A stretch of DNA of 51,353 nt from Paludibacteraceae bacterium (GTDB taxonomy: Bacteria > Bacteroidota > Bacteroidia > Bacteroidales > Paludibacteraceae). The notes under the pieces were generated by a model. It made no database searches. It was not told the origin of the DNA and was given only the letters and a program-made list of their open reading frames with translations. Made by a program: the position numbers and the translations under genes. Where the stretch lies: positions 1-51,353 of the forward strand of contig JAFSTB010000027.1 in the NCBI GenBank assembly GCA_017450685.1, read 5' to 3'. Positions within the stretch are counted from its first letter, which is position 1. Each line of letters opens with the position of its first letter. This document shows, in pieces, positions 49,563-51,353 of this stretch.

Positions 49563-50601
49563 AATGTCTGATTCGAACGTCAATATCGGGTAGTTGTGCT
49601 GAGATAGCACTCAGATCCGTGTCGCTGTAATGATACGGGAAGAGCACTTTCGGGCGGATAATTTGGGCGACTTCGATCACTTGCTCCGGCATCATGGTGT
49701 ATGGCTGATTACATGGCAGGAAAGCGATGTCAATATCTTTAATATCCGCCATTTCGGGGATATCTTCCGTGTCTCCGGCGATGTAGATACGTAGTCCATC
49801 AATGGTCAGAATATATCCATTGTCACGTCCTTTGGGATGGAACTGCTGATGTCCGTCGGTCGTGTTGTATGCAGGAACGGCCTCAACGGTAATCTTGTCT
49901 GTCAAAGCACGTTTGTCGCCATTTGCCATCACGATGCCTTTGCCCAAGATATCGGCAGAAGTCTTGTTGGCGATCACTTGCGTATAGAGTTCGTGGGAAA
50001 GTTTATGAATCGCCTCTTTGTCCAGATGGTCGTGGTGCTCATGCGTGATGAGGATGAAGTCCGCCGTCGGCATGGTGGTGTAATCGATTGCACGGTTGCC
50101 GAGCTGCGAAACGGGATCGATGAAGATCTGCTTGTCGCCGGCTTCAATCCAAATACTGGCATGTACCAGCGCGTGGAGTTTCACACTCATGCCGTTAGGT
50201 GTCCGGAACTCATCGCACTCATAGATCTCCGCCTGAACGGTCTTGCCGGCTGCTTGCCAAGCCTCGAAACCGCCCTGCAGTTCCACGATGTGCTTGTAGC
50301 CCATCCGGTATAACTTGCCTGCTGCGGCGTGACTGCGGCGACCGCCTTTGCAATAGAGCGCAACGGTCTTGGACTTATCCAGCATACCGGAAGCATCGTC
50401 TGCGAAGGTATCGCTTTTCCAGTCGATGTTCATCGCTCCCACGATATGCCCTTGTTCGTACTCATCCGGCGTGCGCACATCGACTAACTGCACATCCGGC
50501 CCGGCAATAGTTTGTTCAAACTCATCCGGTGTCAATGCCGGAAACTTAGGTGCACAGGCTGCAAAGAGCATTGTGCCAAGTGTGATATAGAACTTGCTCA
50601 T
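49555..50601 (-). CDS. Lipoprotein fusing rhodanese and metallo-beta-lactamase-fold domains
   Basis: The protein has 348 residues from the ATG at 50601. A short lipoprotein signal (MSKFYITLGTMLFAAC) gives a lipidated Cys16. The rhodanese domain (about 20-115) has VDVRTPDEYEQGHI and the active-site loop YCKGGRRSH with its Cys near residue 82. The MBL-fold domain (about 135-348) has the metal motif THEHHDHLD (about residue 192) and IAGDTED, with the UlaG-like layout of a hydrolase. Rhodanese domains carry sulfane sulfur; persulfide dioxygenases use MBL folds, so sulfur chemistry is plausible, but the order here (rhodanese first) differs. The start overlaps the DoxX stop by 4 bp. Confidence 0.88.
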   Translation of the reverse strand: MSKFYITLGTMLFAACAPKFPALTPDEFEQTIAGPDVQLVDVRTPDEYEQGHIVGAMNIDWKSDTFADDASGMLDKSKTVALYCKGGRRSHAAAGKLYRMGYKHIVELQGGFEAWQAAGKTVQAEIYECDEFRTPNGMSVKLHALVHASIWIEAGDKQIFIDPVSQLGNRAIDYTTMPTADFILITHEHHDHLDKEAIHKLSHELYTQVIANKTSADILGKGIVMANGDKRALTDKITVEAVPAYNTTDGHQQFHPKGRDNGYILTIDGLRIYIAGDTEDIPEMADIKDIDIAFLPCNQPYTMMPEQVIEVAQIIRPKVLFPYHYSDTDLSAISAQLPDIDVRIRHYE

Positions 50602-51038
50602 TTCTTTTTGCAATTTTTGCACCACTGCCACCATTCTTTGAGTTGCTGCCAACCGTTAGCGGACCAGAGGGCAAGGAAGATGAGTACCGGCTGGAAGAAT
50701 AGACGGATGAGACGCGCTTGGTCAGTATCCAGACCGAAAGCGTTGATACCCTCTACGTATTGGTTGATGTTACCAGGGAAGATAGCCACGTAGAACAACG
50801 CTAACAATGCGCCGACCACTCCACGCCAGCGTTTCCATTGGGTCAGCATACCCAAGCCGAGTGTGATCTCTATCACGCCGGAAGCCAGCACGATAAAGTC
50901 GGTAAAGCCGGGTGTAAACTGCAACCAGACGGGCACTTGTGCTACAAACTCCTGACGCGCGATGGTCAGATGGCTGAAACCTGCATAAGTCATAAAGGCA
51001 CCCAGCAGGACCTGGAAAATGATCTTTACGTATTTCAT
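50598..51038 (-). CDS. DoxX-family membrane protein
   Basis: The protein has 146 residues with four hydrophobic helices: VKIIFQVLLGAFMTYAGFSH, FIVLASGVIEITLGLGMLT, VVGALLALFYVAIFPGNIN and FFQPVLIFLALW. The AGFSHL near residue 20 and the PGNINQYVEG loop are typical of DoxX-like proteins. Members are often linked to redox or sulfur metabolism (DoxX with DoxA/DoxD in thiosulfate oxidation, and partners of persulfide enzymes). The next gene, overlapping by 4 bp, has rhodanese and MBL domains, which fits a sulfur or redox theme. It begins 23 bp after the AraC-type gene. Confidence 0.88.
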   Translation of the reverse strand: MKYVKIIFQVLLGAFMTYAGFSHLTIARQEFVAQVPVWLQFTPGFTDFIVLASGVIEITLGLGMLTQWKRWRGVVGALLALFYVAIFPGNINQYVEGINAFGLDTDQARLIRLFFQPVLIFLALWSANGWQQLKEWWQWCKNCKKK

Positions 51039-51061
51039 AATGTTGTTAATAATGTGGTAAG

Positions 51062-51353
51062 TTATTTATGGTTTTGATACTCGGTGGGTGAGATGCCGGT
51101 GTGCGTTTTGAAGTACTTGCGGAAAGTGAACTGCTCGGGGAAACCGAGTTCGTCCGCTACTTGTTTGACGAGCATGTTTGGCTGGCGAAGGAGATGTTTC
51201 GCCTGATTGACGGTCACCATATTGATCCACTCCATCGGAGTATAACCGGACTCCTGTTTGATAATGTCCGCAAAATGCCGCGGTGTGAGCGCCTGCTTGT
51301 CCGCATAGTACTGCACGGCGCGATGCTGCTTGTACTCCTGATTGAGCGCCAGA
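51062..51353 (-). CDS. AraC-family transcriptional regulator (5' end outside window)
   Basis: About 96 residues of the C-terminus are visible, and the frame is open to the right edge. The double helix-turn-helix DNA-binding region is recognisable: YYADKQALTPRHFADIIKQE (first HTH), GYTPMEWINMVTVNQAKHLL, then VKQVADELGFPEQFTFRKYF and KTHTGISPTEYQNHK (second HTH with the canonical G-xSPxxYR-like end). The effector domain is not visible. It likely regulates the downstream DoxX-rhodanese/MBL-GNAT genes, which follow at 23 bp and overlap one another; that link is inference from position. Confidence 0.88.
   Translation of the reverse strand, partial: LALNQEYKQHRAVQYYADKQALTPRHFADIIKQESGYTPMEWINMVTVNQAKHLLRQPNMLVKQVADELGFPEQFTFRKYFKTHTGISPTEYQNHK

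Overview
The window looks like chromosomal DNA of an anaerobic member of the Bacteroidales (Bacteroidota), probably an uncultured gut or rumen lineage. The evidence is: many promoters of the Bacteroidota type (TTTG, about 20 bp, TAnnTTTG, usually TACCTTTG); starts with no Shine-Dalgarno sequence; a SusC/SusD pair; a fused MurF/alanine racemase; a C10 protease; a TPP riboswitch ahead of a TonB receptor; a reverse rubrerythrin; and lipid A genes. No phage, insertion sequence, CRISPR array or rRNA was seen.

Layout. 1-1523 (minus): 3'-cut surface protein with an InlB-type repeat, behind a 290-nt leader that contains a 117-nt hairpin. 1979-4767: proline operon proC-proB-proA. 4847-6271: secreted metallophosphoesterase. 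6370-8802 (minus): small exported protein, a WecA/TagO-type sugar-phosphate transferase and a GT2 glycosyltransferase. 9006-11520: lipoprotein-nadA-mnmA with overlapping ends. 11623-17149: M3 peptidase, a repeat surface protein, a DUF59 protein, an LpxH-like hydrolase and MazG. 17153-17797 (minus): tRNA-Leu followed by a lipoprotein. 17844-25735: M16 peptidase, then SusC, SusD and a Big_2 lipoprotein. 25863-28461: degenerate MurF-alanine racemase and an iron/cobalamin-type ABC ATPase. 28506-32284: rplS, a TPR protein, rubrerythrin, rpsT and tRNA-Glu. 32450-38833: outer-membrane barrel, TPP-controlled TonB receptor, a FeoB-like permease without its GTPase core, and a CoA-transferase. 38824-40470 (minus): tsaD and an exosortase-family gene. 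40569-47617: waaA-hisS-C10 protease-DUF1599-DoxX/thioredoxin-like operon. 47620-48807 (minus): cysK behind a leader peptide and attenuator. 48833-49086: tRNA-Ser. 49089-51353 (minus): AraC (cut)-DoxX-rhodanese/MBL-GNAT.

Most notable points. (1) The cysK leader encodes a 24-residue peptide with tandem Cys codons, followed by mutually exclusive antiterminator and terminator arms; this is a complete predicted cysteine attenuator. (2) The MurF half of the MurF-Alr fusion has lost about 200 residues in what look like two places. (3) A FeoB permease has lost G1-G3 but has its own promoter. (4) An exosortase-family protease with the C/R/H triad lies in the same window as a small exported protein with a GEP-hydrophobic-basic tail, a plausible substrate. 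(5) Terminator and promoter are merged three times, twice with the -7 box forming the terminator loop.

Functional themes are envelope construction (WecA-like, GT2, LpxH-like, WaaA, MurF-Alr), nutrient uptake through TonB receptors (SusCD, TPP-regulated receptor, ABC ATPase, FeoB-like), amino-acid and cofactor synthesis (Pro, Cys, NAD) and translation or tRNA modification (MnmA, TsaD, HisS, L19, S20). All functional calls come from reading motifs and context; no database search was run.
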